A stretch of 64,000 nucleotides of DNA from Poindextera sp963719975 (GCA_963719975.1 CAVRED010000011.1:131908-195907); one strand, 5' to 3'. Counted from the stretch's first letter, positions 39,933-48,508 are shown. Numbers and translations: made by a program. Notes: a model not told the origin generated them from the sequence alone.

Positions 39933-40397
39933 TTACGCCAGCCTCAGCGGCTTGACCATGTGCACCGCCGTTCGCTCGCCAAGGGTCTCTTCGCGCTCGA
40001 TCGCGTATCCGAGCGACCGATAGAGACTGACGTTGGCCGCCATCAGCTTGTTGGTGTAGAGCCGAGCGCCCTTGAGGCCCGCCCTTATGGCAAGAGTCTC
40101 GGCGAGCTTGAGCAGCCGCACCCCATAGCCCCGTCTCTGGAAGGCCGGGCGGACGGCGACGTTCTCGATCAGGAGCTCCTCGCCCTGCGGGACGGTCTCG
40201 ATCAGCGCCGCGAGCGCCTCGCCGACGAACAGCAGGTCGAATCGATGCCGCTTCACCGCCTCGGCGTAGTCCACGGTCATCGGCAGCGGTTCGCGGCCGA
40301 CCAGCGGCACCCATTTGGCATAGGCCTCGCGGGTCAGCGCGCCGATCGCGTCCGCGTCCTTGGGCGTCGCTCGCCGGACGCTGACGGCCTCACCCAT
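39933..40397 (-). CDS. GNAT family N-acetyltransferase
   Basis: 154 residues. The acetyl-CoA-binding motif A reads ENVAVRPAFQRRGYGVRLL (QRRGYG), and motif B appears as ARLYTNKLMAANVSLYRSLG. MGEAVSVRRATPKDADAIG is a typical GNAT start. It begins immediately after the stop of the enoyl-CoA hydratase gene, so both share a transcript. Acceptor substrate unknown. Confidence 0.9.
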   Translation of the reverse strand: MGEAVSVRRATPKDADAIGALTREAYAKWVPLVGREPLPMTVDYAEAVKRHRFDLLFVGEALAALIETVPQGEELLIENVAVRPAFQRRGYGVRLLKLAETLAIRAGLKGARLYTNKLMAANVSLYRSLGYAIEREETLGERTAVHMVKPLRLA

Positions 40398-41211
40398 TCA
40401 GCGGCCTTGGAACTTCGCCGGGCGCTTCTCCATGAAGGCGCGCATGCCCTCGGCCGCGTCCTGGCTGCGGAACAGAGGCAACAGCTGCAGGAAGACGTGG
40501 TGGACGTGGTCGTTGAAGGTCTCGTTCATGCCCATCCGCATCATCCGCTTCGACGCCTGCACGGCGAGCGGCGCGCAGGCCGCGATCTCATCGGCGATCG
40601 CCCGCGCGCGGGTCATCAGCTCGGCGTCCGGGACGACTTCCGAGGCGAGGCCGAGGTCGACGGTCTCGCGCGCCGTCAGCGTGCGGCCGGTGAAGATCAG
40701 CTCCGCCGCCTTCGACCAGCCGATCAGGCGCGGCAAGAGCCAGGTGCCGCCCGAACTCGGGCACCACGCCGCGCTTGGTGAAGGCGGCCGCCAGCTTGGC
40801 GCTCTCGGCCATCAGGCGGATGTCGCAGCCGAGCGCGGTGTCCATGCCATAGCCGGCCGCCGAGCCGTTCAGGGCGCAGATCACGGGCGTGTCCATCTCG
40901 TGCAGCACCGTCGGCGGGGTCGAGCGCAGGTCGAGCGTGACCGCCAGCTGCGAGCTGTTCGAGATGCCGCCCTGGCGCTCGCCTGTGGCCTCGGTGAGGT
41001 CGAGCCCGGCGCAGAAGGCGCGCCCGGTCCCGGTCAGGATCACCACCCTGACCTCCGGATCGGCGTCCGCGGCCAGGAGGTAGTCGGTCAGTTGGCCGAG
41101 CATGGCGCGCGAGATGGTGTTCATCCGCTCCGGCCGGTTCAGCGTGATCGTCGCCACATGGCCATCGACGGCGTAGAGCACTTCGTTGTCGATCGTGGTC
41201 GGAGCGTTCAT
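40398..41211 (-). CDS. Enoyl-CoA hydratase/isomerase family protein
   Basis: Crotonase fold: ATITLNRPERMNTISRAML, oxyanion-hole glycines in AFCAGLDLTEA and CALNGSAAGYGMDTALGCDI, then KLAAAFTKRGVVPEFG, where the catalytic Glu of hydratases is placed (VPEFG), and C-terminal FMEKRPAKFQGR. ATG 41211 (MNAPTTIDNEV). One frame change near 40755; repaired length about 271. It probably acts in beta-oxidation or a related CoA-ester route. Confidence 0.9.
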
Positions 41212-41327
41212 GGGGATTGGCCTTCCGTTGCTCACCGCGGGGCTGCATCGGGCGCGGGGAAACGACCTCTGCCCCCTGAACGGCGTAAACGCAACGCCCG
41301 GCGGGACGTAGAAAGGACGGCGAGCGC

Positions 41328-41801
41328 ATGGACATCGCCATCGCGCGGATCATCCACGTGCTCTGCGTCGTCCTCTGGATCGGCGGCGTGGGGTTCGTCA
41401 CGACCGTCCTCTTCCCCGCGATCCGCCGCGAACGGCCGCCGGACATGCGCCTGAGCGCGTTCCTGGGCTTCGAGGACCGCTTCGCCTGGCAGGCGCGCAT
41501 CACCGTCGCGCTCGCGGGCCTCAGCGGCGTCTACATGACCGCGCGCCTTGGCGCCTGGAGCCGCTTTGCCTCGGTGGATTTCTGGTGGATGGACGCGATG
41601 GCCGGCGTCTGGGTGGTGTTCGCGCTGATGCTGTTCGTCCTGGAGCCGTTCGTCCTGCATCGCCGGCTGCAGGATGCCCTCGCGCACGGGGGCTCGAGCA
41701 CGCTCTTCGACCGAATGGAGGTGTTCCACCGCGTGATGCTCGCGCTGAGCCTCGTCGCGGTGATCGGCGCGGTCGGCGGCGGCCACGGATTGTTTCCCTA
41801 G
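41328..41801 (+). CDS. Four-helix membrane protein (CopD/DUF2269-like)
   Basis: 157 residues with four hydrophobic segments: IIHVLCVVLWIGGVGFVTT, ARITVALAGLSGVYMT, AMAGVWVVFALMLFVLEP and MLALSLVAVIGAVGGGHG. Conserved-looking His residues in the first helix (RIIHVLCVVLWIGG) and later (VFHRVML) fit the copper-resistance-D / YhaH-type fold, in which such His may bind haem or metal. Clean frame. It is divergent from the enoyl-CoA hydratase gene. Confidence 0.65.
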   Translation: MDIAIARIIHVLCVVLWIGGVGFVTTVLFPAIRRERPPDMRLSAFLGFEDRFAWQARITVALAGLSGVYMTARLGAWSRFASVDFWWMDAMAGVWVVFALMLFVLEPFVLHRRLQDALAHGGSSTLFDRMEVFHRVMLALSLVAVIGAVGGGHGLFP

Positions 41802-41841
41802 GCGCGTTTCGCTGTTGACCAGCCGAGCTCCTGGTCGTGGG

Positions 41842-42474
41842 TCAGGCCGCTCGCGACAGGGCGCCCGCCCTCAGCGAGGCGGCGTCGCGATGGATCGCGG
41901 CGGCGGCCTCGCTTGGAGGCACGTCGACATCGCCAAGATCGCCGACGGCGAGAATGATCTGCAACTCGACGCGCGCCCGGCTGACCCGGCTCTTGATCGT
42001 GCCGATGGCGGTCTGACAGATGCTCGCCGCCTCCTCGTAGGACAGGCCGGCGGCGCCGACGAGGATCAGGGCTTCGCGCTGTTCGACCGACAGCCGCATC
42101 ATGCCGCGGCGCACGTCGGAAACGTCGAGCGCGGCGGATGGGTCATCGGCCGCGACCAGGGTGCGCTCTGCGACCTCAGGATCGAGCGGCTCCGTCCGCC
42201 ACGCCCTGCGCCTGTTGGAAAGGAACTGGTTGCGCAGGATCCTGAAGGTCCAGGCCTTCATGTTGCTGCCCATGCAGTAGTGCGCGCGCGCCCGCCACGC
42301 GCTGAGCATCGTCTCTTGCGCGAGGTCGTCGGCCTCGGCTGCATGGCCGGTCAGCGATCGTGCGAAGGCCCTCAGCTGCGGCGCGAGGCCAATCAGGTCC
42401 GACTGGAACTCAGCATCCGCGTTTGCCTGGGCGAGAACGCCACGGGTCGGCGTCAGCACCCCCGCGGACGTCAA
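41842..42474 (-). CDS. ECF sigma factor, EcfG-like (general stress response type)
   Basis: 210 residues. Region 2: LRAFARSLTGHAAEADDLAQ then TMLSAWRARAHYCMGSNMKA, with WTFRILRNQFLSNRRR. Region 4: MRLSVEQREALILVGAAGLS then YEEAASICQTAIGTIKSRVS. These match EcfG (ECF15-like) sigma factors that respond to PhyR-NepR. No phyR or nepR is in the window, so this may be a paralogous EcfG. The start is TTG 42474, overlapping the stop of the upstream small ORF (TTGA), which points to coupled translation. A perfect GGAAC-N16-CGTT promoter lies at 46558. Confidence 0.88.
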   Translation of the reverse strand: MTSAGVLTPTRGVLAQANADAEFQSDLIGLAPQLRAFARSLTGHAAEADDLAQETMLSAWRARAHYCMGSNMKAWTFRILRNQFLSNRRRAWRTEPLDPEVAERTLVAADDPSAALDVSDVRRGMMRLSVEQREALILVGAAGLSYEEAASICQTAIGTIKSRVSRARVELQIILAVGDLGDVDVPPSEAAAAIHRDAASLRAGALSRAA

Positions 42475-42572
42475 GGGTGACGCCCTTGGGCGCCGTGGAG
42501 CAGGTGGAAGACAAAGGGCAGGGTGACTGCGATGACCACGCAGAACACGGAGGCCAGGAGGAGAAGCGGCAT
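42471..42572 (-). CDS. Small hydrophobic peptide coupled to the sigma factor
   Basis: 33 residues from ATG 42572: MPLLLLASVFCVVIAVTLPF then VFHLLHGAQGRHP. It is a single probable membrane helix. GGAGGAGAAG upstream is a strong ribosome site. Its TGA overlaps the TTG start of the sigma gene, a placement where a regulator or leader peptide would be expected. It is not NepR-like. No family recognised. Confidence 0.5.
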   Translation of the reverse strand: MPLLLLASVFCVVIAVTLPFVFHLLHGAQGRHP

Positions 42573-42824
42573 GATTGTCTCTATGGGCGCCGCGTTGGGA
42601 CCGATCGACCGCTTCAGTGGCGGCTCAGACCCGACGGCGCGCTATAGCCATATGGGTGATCCACGGTCGAATCGCTAGGGTTATTGGTCGAATAGCTTTC
42701 GGATCGGGCGCAGAAGGCTCTTTTTCTAGATTTTCTGAAATGGAGGCCTGTCTCCGCGGCGAACAATATTTCAAGTATTCTTATTTTGGTCCGATTTCGC
42801 GTGCAAACAGGACGGATTTCCTCT
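42573..42824. other. AT-rich intergenic stretch
   Basis: Between 42640 and 42800 the base composition drops sharply against the surroundings (CTCTTTTTCTAGATTTTC; AATATTTCAAGTATTC). I see no convincing gene on either strand. It probably holds the promoter of the small peptide/sigma operon and of the genes downstream; no clear -35/-10 pair could be assigned. Confidence 0.5.
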
Positions 42825-43019
42825 ATGGACTTGGGCCCAATCGTCGATCCGCGCCGCGAGTCCGATTGGGTCCCGAGGCGATCCCATGTCCAGGCTTGTC
42901 CAACCGGCGCCTCCGCCCCGCAAGACCCTGCTCGATCCGCGCTCGACCGGCGCCGCGCCGCCGCTGCGCGCGCCCCACAACCAGGCGTTCCGTGGAACCT
43001 TCTGGGGCCGATGACGTGA
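42825..43019 (+). CDS. Possible 64-residue Arg/Pro-rich protein
   Basis: ATG 42825 (MDLGPIVDPRRESDWVPRRS) runs to TGA 43019, overlapping the GTG start of the next gene by four bases. That coupling and the jump in GC at its start are the support. No signal, membrane segment or family is visible. Confidence 0.35.
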   Translation: MDLGPIVDPRRESDWVPRRSHVQACPTGASAPQDPARSALDRRRAAAARAPQPGVPWNLLGPMT

Positions 43020-43276
43020 CGCTTTCGACCGGCCAGCTCGACACCTTGCGCAACCTGGCGGGCAAGAAGGCTGGCGGCGACGTCGGCTGGGTGAACATCG
43101 CCAAGGCGCGCGAGCTGACCGCGCTCGGCCTGGCGGCGCGCAACCAGAGCGGCTGGGTGATCACGACCAGCGGCGAGGCCGCTCTCGAGCAGGACGGCGG
43201 CCCCGCCCCCGCCGAGGGCGCTGACACGACCCTGCCTTTCCGCCCCCGCGACATCTCGCAAGCGCCCGGGGCCTGA
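43016..43276 (+). CDS. Small hypothetical protein, winged-helix-like
   Basis: GTG 43016: VTLSTGQLDTLRNLAGKKAG, then VNIAKARELTALGLAARNQS and GWVITTSGEAALEQ. The helix - helix - hairpin order with GWxITxxGEAAL at the end is the outline of a small winged-helix or MarR-like wing, a pattern common in short conserved alphaproteobacterial proteins. 86 residues; a longer in-frame upstream extension has no protein-like composition. Confidence 0.5.
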   Translation: MTLSTGQLDTLRNLAGKKAGGDVGWVNIAKARELTALGLAARNQSGWVITTSGEAALEQDGGPAPAEGADTTLPFRPRDISQAPGA

Positions 43277-43297
43277 GCAGGCGCCCGCGCCGTGAGA

Positions 43298-43666
43298 TCA
43301 GCGGCGGCGCGACCAGCCGCCGAGGATCAGGCCCGGCCCGCCGAGGATGCCGAAATAGAAGCCGACGTCGTAGGCCACGCCTGTGCCGCTGGCCTCGTAC
43401 AGGCGCATCTGCCAGGGCAGGGTGTGAGGGCTGAGCACATTGACCACCTCAACGACAAGCGCGACTGGCGCGATGATGCCGTGCCAGAGCCCGAGGAAGA
43501 GCTGAGAAACCATCCCGCCGGCCGCGGCGTGGTGCGAGGCGTCCGACCCGGCGGCGCAGGCCCCGAGCGCCAGTACGACGATCGTCAGGCCGGCGAGCTT
43601 GGGGAATAGAGCCCAATCTCTCGCCGCGACCCTGTCGTTCAGGCCCCTGTCGTTCGCCGCGGTCAC
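43298..43666 (-). CDS. Hypothetical lipoprotein/membrane protein
   Basis: Starts at GTG 43666, overlapping the stop of the GlsB-like gene. An N-terminal hydrophobic segment ends at a lipobox (LTIVVLALGACAAGSD), followed by GLWHGIIAPVALVVEVVNV and FYFGILGGPGLILGG, two further hydrophobic stretches. The HGIIAPxxLVxxxxN arrangement recurs in unnamed bacterial membrane proteins. 122 residues; function unknown. Confidence 0.6.
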   Translation of the reverse strand: MTAANDRGLNDRVAARDWALFPKLAGLTIVVLALGACAAGSDASHHAAAGGMVSQLFLGLWHGIIAPVALVVEVVNVLSPHTLPWQMRLYEASGTGVAYDVGFYFGILGGPGLILGGWSRRR

Positions 43667-43920
43667 CGCCCGCGCCGCACGAGACGCAGGACCAGGAGCA
43701 GAACCACCGCCCCCACGAACGCCCCGATGACCGAGCCAAGGAAGCCGCTTCCGCGCGCGATGTGGAGCAGGCCGAACAGCCAGCCGCCGATGAACGAGCC
43801 GATCACGCCGACGACGATGTCGCCGATCAGCCCAAAGCCGCCGCCGCGCACGACGATGCCGGCCAGCCAGCCGGCGAGGGCGCCGATCAGCAGGAAGATC
43901 AAAAGGGATTCTACGCCCAT
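43663..43920 (-). CDS. GlsB/YeaQ/YmgE family stress-response membrane protein
   Basis: 85 residues: LLIFLLIGALAGWLAGIVVR, GLIGDIVVGVIGSFIGGWLF and GSVIGAFVGAVVLLLVLRL, three Gly-rich membrane helices. This is the transglycosylase-associated family, small inner-membrane proteins induced by stress in many bacteria. It fits the neighbourhood of the ECF sigma factor and sensor kinase. The stop overlaps the start of the next gene (GTGA). Confidence 0.9.
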   Translation of the reverse strand: MGVESLLIFLLIGALAGWLAGIVVRGGGFGLIGDIVVGVIGSFIGGWLFGLLHIARGSGFLGSVIGAFVGAVVLLLVLRLVRRGR

Positions 43921-44029
43921 TTTCGTCTCCGATATGCGTTGTCCGCGGGCATCACGGCGGCGCCGTCGAGCATCCGAGAACGAGATGTGCGCGGTCGCCC
44001 CGACCGGTCATCGGGGCGACCGGAAAGCG

Positions 44030-44356
44030 CTAGTCGCCTATCGGCGCCGTATGCCGACCCGCATTGCTCATCGGGCCGCCATAGAGGCGGCGGTTCGCCG
44101 CCGTGTCAGGCACGGGACCGTTCGAGACCACGTTGGGTTGGCCCGCCTTCAACAGATAGGCCTGGTCGGCGGGCGTGGGCGACGATGTGACCCCGCCAGC
44201 GCCGATGGTCGCGGCGGCTGGAGTTCCGGCTGTGGCGGCCGAGGCCGCCGCCGTGGGCTGGTTGCTCATCGCGCCTGGCGCGCTGGGCTCGCCGGCTGCA
44301 GCGCCGGCGACGAGGGCGGCGAGCGCCGCGATCGGCAGAAGTGTGGAGAGTCGCAT
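44030..44356 (-). CDS. Small secreted Ala-rich protein
   Basis: 108 residues. The signal peptide MRLSTLLPIAALAALVAGAA is followed by a low-complexity Ala/Thr/Pro/Gly region and then an ordered-looking tail (PADQAYLLKAGQPNVVSNGP, then RRLYGGPMSNAGR). Tails of the VVSNGPVPDTxxNRxxYGxPxSxAG kind recur in short exported proteins. Function unknown. Confidence 0.6.
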   Translation of the reverse strand: MRLSTLLPIAALAALVAGAAAGEPSAPGAMSNQPTAAASAATAGTPAAATIGAGGVTSSPTPADQAYLLKAGQPNVVSNGPVPDTAANRRLYGGPMSNAGRHTAPIGD

Positions 44357-44447
44357 GTTGAGAACCTTTCCGAGCTGAGTGCGCGTCTCAAGACGCCGCC
44401 CCCGCCTGGCCTTGTTCGATGGCCAAGTGGAGCGCGACGATCAGGAG

Positions 44448-44801
44448 CTATCGCGCGTGGTCGAGAATGATCGACGCGATGACGCCGGTGGCGACGGCCG
44501 CGAGGATGAACTGGCCATTCGACTCGCGCCATTCGTAGCCATGCGGCGGGCGGCGCAGATGGTGCGCGCGATAGTCGACGGGCTGGGCGCTGCTCCAGTC
44601 GTTGTAGCCCATGCGATCGCCGTGGTTCCAGCGATGGTCGGCGCCTTGGTCGTGGCTCCAGCCAGCGTGTCGGTCGCTGTTGCTGTTGTGCTGATAGTCG
44701 GTCTGCTGCTGGTACCCATAATAGCCGGGCTGGGCGTTGACGGCGCCCGCGGCGCCGGCGATCAGCGCGGCGGCCGATATGCCGACGATAAGATTTCTCA
44801 T
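44448..44801 (-). CDS. RcnB-family periplasmic protein
   Basis: 117 residues with signal peptide (IVGISAAALIAGAAGAVNAQ), a His/Tyr/Gln-rich middle (QHNSNSDRHAGWSHDQ), then the RcnB signature DYRAHHLRRPPHGYEWRE and a C-terminal hydrophobic hairpin AAVATGVIASIILDH. RcnB proteins are periplasmic modulators of nickel/cobalt or general envelope homeostasis. The His-rich region may bind metal. A weak EcfG-like promoter (GGAAC-N16-CATT on the minus strand, 44877-44853) lies upstream. Confidence 0.85.
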   Translation of the reverse strand: MRNLIVGISAAALIAGAAGAVNAQPGYYGYQQQTDYQHNSNSDRHAGWSHDQGADHRWNHGDRMGYNDWSSAQPVDYRAHHLRRPPHGYEWRESNGQFILAAVATGVIASIILDHAR

Positions 44802-45076
44802 TGTTTTGCTTTCTTAGAACCTATTCAGCGATGATCTCGCTATTGGCTCATTGAATGCGTGACAGTCTGCAATGTTCCACAAGTCACCGAATTTCTTTTC
44901 GTTTCACGACTCAGATCGTCCAATTCTTCGTCCAATACATGCCCGACAGCCCGCGCCGCGCAGGGCGGTCGTCGGCCCGGCGCACCGCGCCAAGACCGGC
45001 TCCGGGTCGTCATCTGAGGGAACCTTCGGGCGAATCGCGCGCTTCTGTGGGCCACGCGCATGAGGAAACGGGATCG

Positions 45077-45283
45077 ATGAATGCGGAAGCCTGCCACGCT
45101 AGAGCGGCCGAGTGCGCGGCGAACGCCGCGCTTGCGTCCGTCGAGTCGGTCTCTTTGGAGTTCCTCAAGCTCGCGGCTCAGTGGAGGGCGATGGCCGTCA
45201 GAGATATCTATCTCGGCCTCGTGGAAGAGATCATCGACCCGCCGGCAGCCCTGACGATCGCGCCGGGGGTGCTGCCCGCCTAG
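45077..45283 (+). CDS. Small hypothetical protein, 68 residues
   Basis: ATG 45077: MNAEACHARAAECAANAALA, then EFLKLAAQWRAMAVRDIYLG. It looks all-helical. Similar short CxxRAxEC...W..MA proteins are common in alphaproteobacteria. A one-mismatch EcfG-type promoter (GGAAC-N16-CGCT, 45019-45043) lies 33 bases upstream. Confidence 0.55.
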   Translation: MNAEACHARAAECAANAALASVESVSLEFLKLAAQWRAMAVRDIYLGLVEEIIDPPAALTIAPGVLPA

Positions 45284-45452
45284 GCTCGGCGCACCTCAGT
45301 TAGTCGGTCCGTCCGGGCGCCATCTGTGGTAGGCTCCAAAGCGTAACAGTCCAGGAGGCCGACACTCGCGTGGCCTTCAGCGTGACTCTTCCAGTGACTT
45401 GCGCCGGGTATGGCTTGCGCTCCGCGGGCCTTCGGCAGGCGTCTTGAGGCCA

Positions 45453-46517
45453 ATGGCCGACGACATAGCCATCGATCCGACCGTTTCCGACAGCCTGGCG
45501 CTGGCGCTGGTGGACTCGTCAGACGCCCCGATTCTGCTCCTCGACAACGATCTCAAGGTGATCGCGGCCAGCGCGTCGTTTTCACACGCCTTCCAGCTCG
45601 ACCCGGCCGGTGCGACCGGACGCTCGCTGTTCGCGCTGGGCTCCGGTGAATGGGACGTCCCGCAGCTACGCTCTCTGCTGAAGGCGACGCTCTCTGGCGC
45701 GGCCGAGGTCGACGCCTATGAGATGGACCTGAAGCGCTCCGGGCGCGGTCCACGTCGGCTGGTCATCACCGCCCATCAGCTCGACTACGCCGACAGGGCG
45801 AACGTGCGGCTGCTTCTGGCCGTGTCCGACGTCACCGACGCCCGCCTGGCCGAGAGGCTCAAGGACGACCTCTTGCGCGAGAAGGCGATCCTCTTCCAGG
45901 AGCTCCAGCACCGCGTCGCCAACAGCCTGCAGATCATCGCCAGCATCTTGATGCAGAGCGCGCGCCGGGTGCCGTCTGGCGAGACAAGGGGTTATCTGTT
46001 TGACGCCCACAGCCGCGTGATGTCGGTGGCGGCGCTCCAGCAGCAGCTCTCCGCCTCCAAGCTGGGCGAGGTAGAACTGCGCAGCTACTTCACCGAGCTG
46101 TGCGACAGCATCGCCGCCTCGATGATCCCAGACCACGAAAAGCTGCGGCTGAAGGTCGAGGCCGACGCCGGTCTGGCCACCGCCGATGTCTCGGTCAGCC
46201 TGGGTCTGATCGTCACGGAGCTGGTGATCAACGCGCTCAAGCACGCGTTCCCCGGCGGCCGCGGCGGCAACATCGTCGTCGGCTACCAGTCTCGCGGGCC
46301 CGATTGGACGCTCTCGGTCAGCGACGACGGCGTCGGGATGCCGAGGGGACCTGCCCCCGCGAAGGCCGGCCTCGGCACCAGCATCGTCGAGGCGCTGGCC
46401 AAACAGCTGGGCGCGAACGTCAACGTCGTCGACGCCAATCCGGGGACCAGTGTCTCGATCGTTCAGGAAGGGTCGCTGGCCGGCGACGTCGGAACCCTCC
46501 CGCCACGCCCAATCTAG
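45453..46517 (+). CDS. PAS-HisKA_2 sensor histidine kinase
   Basis: An N-terminal PAS domain (DAPILLLDNDLKVIAASASF, then AFQLDPAGATGRS) is followed by an HWE/HisKA_2-type kinase core: phospho-acceptor His in FQELQHRVANSLQIIASIL, N-box VTELVINALKHAFPGGRGG, G-box SVSDDGVGMPRG and GLGTSIVEALAKQLG. This subclass includes the PhyK-like kinases that start the general stress response through PhyR. No membrane helix, so cytoplasmic. 354 residues from ATG 45453 (MADDIAIDPTVSDSL), clean frame. Confidence 0.88.
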   Translation: MADDIAIDPTVSDSLALALVDSSDAPILLLDNDLKVIAASASFSHAFQLDPAGATGRSLFALGSGEWDVPQLRSLLKATLSGAAEVDAYEMDLKRSGRGPRRLVITAHQLDYADRANVRLLLAVSDVTDARLAERLKDDLLREKAILFQELQHRVANSLQIIASILMQSARRVPSGETRGYLFDAHSRVMSVAALQQQLSASKLGEVELRSYFTELCDSIAASMIPDHEKLRLKVEADAGLATADVSVSLGLIVTELVINALKHAFPGGRGGNIVVGYQSRGPDWTLSVSDDGVGMPRGPAPAKAGLGTSIVEALAKQLGANVNVVDANPGTSVSIVQEGSLAGDVGTLPPRPI

Positions 46518-46557
46518 CGTTCAGGACCGCCCGGGCTGCAGCACGCGACTGCGGCGG

Positions 46558-46582
46558 GGAACAATTGCGGAACTCGGGCGTT
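46558..46582 (+). promoter_or_regulatory. EcfG-type stress promoter
   Basis: GGAAC (46558-46562), sixteen bases, CGTT (46579-46582): an exact match to the alphaproteobacterial EcfG consensus GGAAC-N16/17-CGTT. It lies in the intergenic gap and reads toward the gene at 46656. Confidence 0.7.
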
Positions 46583-46655
46583 GGCTAATCACGGGGCTCG
46601 CTTCTGCATTCAGCGGAAATCGTGACGCTCCCCAGCAAGAACCGCGAAATTCCCC

Positions 46656-47078
46656 ATGTCGGAAGCCCATCCCGACGCTGACCTCGTCAAGGTCACGCGT
46701 ACGACGACGACCTACGAACCCGCCGCCAAGACAAGCGCACCGGTGGCGGTCAAGCGGAGGAACCACGTTCTGTTGTGGATTGTCGGCGCCTGCCTGGTCG
46801 TCGCGCTCACCATCGGCGGCGTGATCTACATGAACGCGCAAAATACCTCGGCGGTGGCGCAACAAGGCGCCGCTGCTGACCAGGGCGCCGCCCAGAGCCT
46901 CGCTCAAAAGGCCGCAACGTCTCAGCAAGCCGCGCAGGCCGCGCAGCAGTCCGCCGATCGGTCGCAGACGCAGGCGCGAACACTGGCGGCCAACGCCGCT
47001 CAGGACAGCATCGCCGCCAGGCGCGCGGCTGTTCGCGCCAACGCCGCCGGCAAGGACGCCGGGGCGACCACGAACTAA
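46656..47078 (+). CDS. Single-span membrane protein with Ala/Gln coiled coil
   Basis: 140 residues. A basic patch (VKRRNHV) precedes one membrane helix (LLWIVGACLVVALTIGGVIY), and the rest is an Ala/Gln/Ser-rich helical region (SLAQKAATSQQAAQAAQQSA) likely to form a coiled coil on the periplasmic side. Controlled by the promoter at 46558 by position. Its TAA overlaps the next ATG. Function unknown. Confidence 0.6.
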   Translation: MSEAHPDADLVKVTRTTTTYEPAAKTSAPVAVKRRNHVLLWIVGACLVVALTIGGVIYMNAQNTSAVAQQGAAADQGAAQSLAQKAATSQQAAQAAQQSADRSQTQARTLAANAAQDSIAARRAAVRANAAGKDAGATTN

Positions 47079-47296
47079 TGCCGGTCTCCCAGTCCGAGTT
47101 GGCGCACAGGCGGAATATCCGGCGCTACGAACAAGAGCTTTCGTTCACGCCCGCCGGCCCGCGACGTAACGCGCTGCTGTTGCTGTTGACGCAAGAGCGA
47201 GCCAAGGCCCCGCGACGAAAACGGCCGCGCATCGATGCTGTCCGACTGACGGCGACGACCGCGGTCGGGGACCCGTGGGGCCCAGGCGCCGCCTGA
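47078..47296 (+). CDS. Small basic hypothetical protein
   Basis: 72 residues starting at the TAATG overlap: MPVSQSELAHRRNIRRYEQE, then RRNALLLLLTQERAKAPRRK. Highly basic and helical. Short proteins with HRxNIxRYxxLL..TxxExxF pattern accompany stress genes in rhizobia and relatives; this is a loose resemblance. Coupled to the preceding gene. Confidence 0.5.
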   Translation: MPVSQSELAHRRNIRRYEQELSFTPAGPRRNALLLLLTQERAKAPRRKRPRIDAVRLTATTAVGDPWGPGAA

Positions 47297-47308
47297 TCGC
47301 ATCGCGCC

Positions 47309-48353
47309 TTAAGCGGCCTCGAACATCGCCTTCGACTCTTCGTCGGCCAGGGCGTCGAACCTGGCCAGCAGAGCCGCGCCGTCAGGGCGGGGCTTGAGGC
47401 ACGTCTCCACCAGCTCGCGGGTGGCGCGGGCGCCGGCGCGCGGCACGTTGTCCGCGTTCCAGGCCACGATCCTGGCCCACACCGGATCGATGAAGCTCTT
47501 GCCCTCGACCACCCCGTCGCGGGTCTTGAAGTGCATCGCCCGGATCTCGGAGACGAACTGCTGCAGGTACGCCACGTGCGAGGCCTCGTCCTGGCGGATC
47601 TGGTCGACGATCGCGGCCGCCTGGTCGGCCGCCTCTCTGCGGTCGGCGAACGCCTCGGGGTCGCGCATGATGGCGATGTTGAAGGCGAACCCGCGCTCGG
47701 CGCGGATCTCGATCAGCAGGATGTTCATCAGCTGCTTGATCAGCGCCTCGTAGGGCGCGGGGACCTGCGGCATCTCGCGATCCTCGCCGCCCGGACGGCC
47801 GCCGCGTTCCGGGATCACCGGGATCGGGTGGGCGTTCTCGCCCAGAACGAGGTCGCGGGCGACGTACCACATCCTGTCGTGCGCCCCGATCGCGTCCGTG
47901 CCGTCGCCGCCCTCGTCCAGGCCATGGGCGACGAAAAGGCCCTTGTTGAGATGCGCCGTCGCCGTCTCGGAGATGTCCTCTTCGACCAGCGGCTGGAAGT
48001 CCGGCGCGACGATGGTCGCCAGCATCCGCCCGCGCCCCTCGATGATGCCGGTGGTTGTGAGGTTGTTCCACAAGGGCAGGGTGACGCCGTTGGCCAAGAG
48101 CAGCTTCATCTGCGCCATGTTCGGATAGTGCGGAGCGCTGCAGGATGCGGGTCGAGACGTCGACCAACTCGCCGCCCTTCTTCAGGAACGCCGCGCGCCA
48201 GGCCTCGATCGCCGGCCAACGCTTCAGCGTCCGCGGCGAGCGGTAGACGCCCTCGGCGTCATAGCCGCCGTGCAGGCGCCGGGTCCCGAACATGTTCGGC
48301 CGCGCGTAGGGGTGATCGGCGAGGATCTCCTCGGTGGCATAGCGGAGCTGCAT
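47309..48353 (-). CDS. Hypothetical protein, ferritin-like diiron candidate
   Basis: About 347 residues after repairing one frame change near 48120. Long helices are predicted. The second half has a paired Glu and E-x-x-H pattern (EIRAERGFAFNIAIM; QIRQDEASHVAYLQQFV) of the type that binds two irons in ferritin-like four-helix bundles. The first part contains GTRRLHGGYDAEGVYRSPRT. Helix pairing and metal binding are inference; family name not recognised. Confidence 0.55.
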
Positions 48354-48400
48354 GGCGGTTTCCTCCCAACGGCTCGTTCAAGAGCAGTCTAACCCGGAAT

Positions 48401-48440
48401 TGGCGCACCCGACAGGATTCGAACCTCTGCCTTCGGAGGG
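48401..48440 (-). repeat. Inverted partial copy of tRNA-Arg (3' half)
   Basis: Read on the minus strand this is GCCCTCCGAAGGCAGAGG followed directly by TTCGAATCCTGTCGGGTG and CGCCA. It equals the anticodon stem to CCA end of the tRNA-Arg at 48509, except that seven bases (TCACAGG) of the variable loop/T-stem are missing. No 5' half is present, so it is not a functional tRNA. It lies 68 bases from the intact gene in opposite orientation. Confidence 0.85.
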
Positions 48441-48508
48441 CGGCCCCGGCGCGGTTTGCGCCCCGGCGGCGTTATGCGCTAGGTGTCGCAGCGCCTTCGA
48501 CCGCGTCT

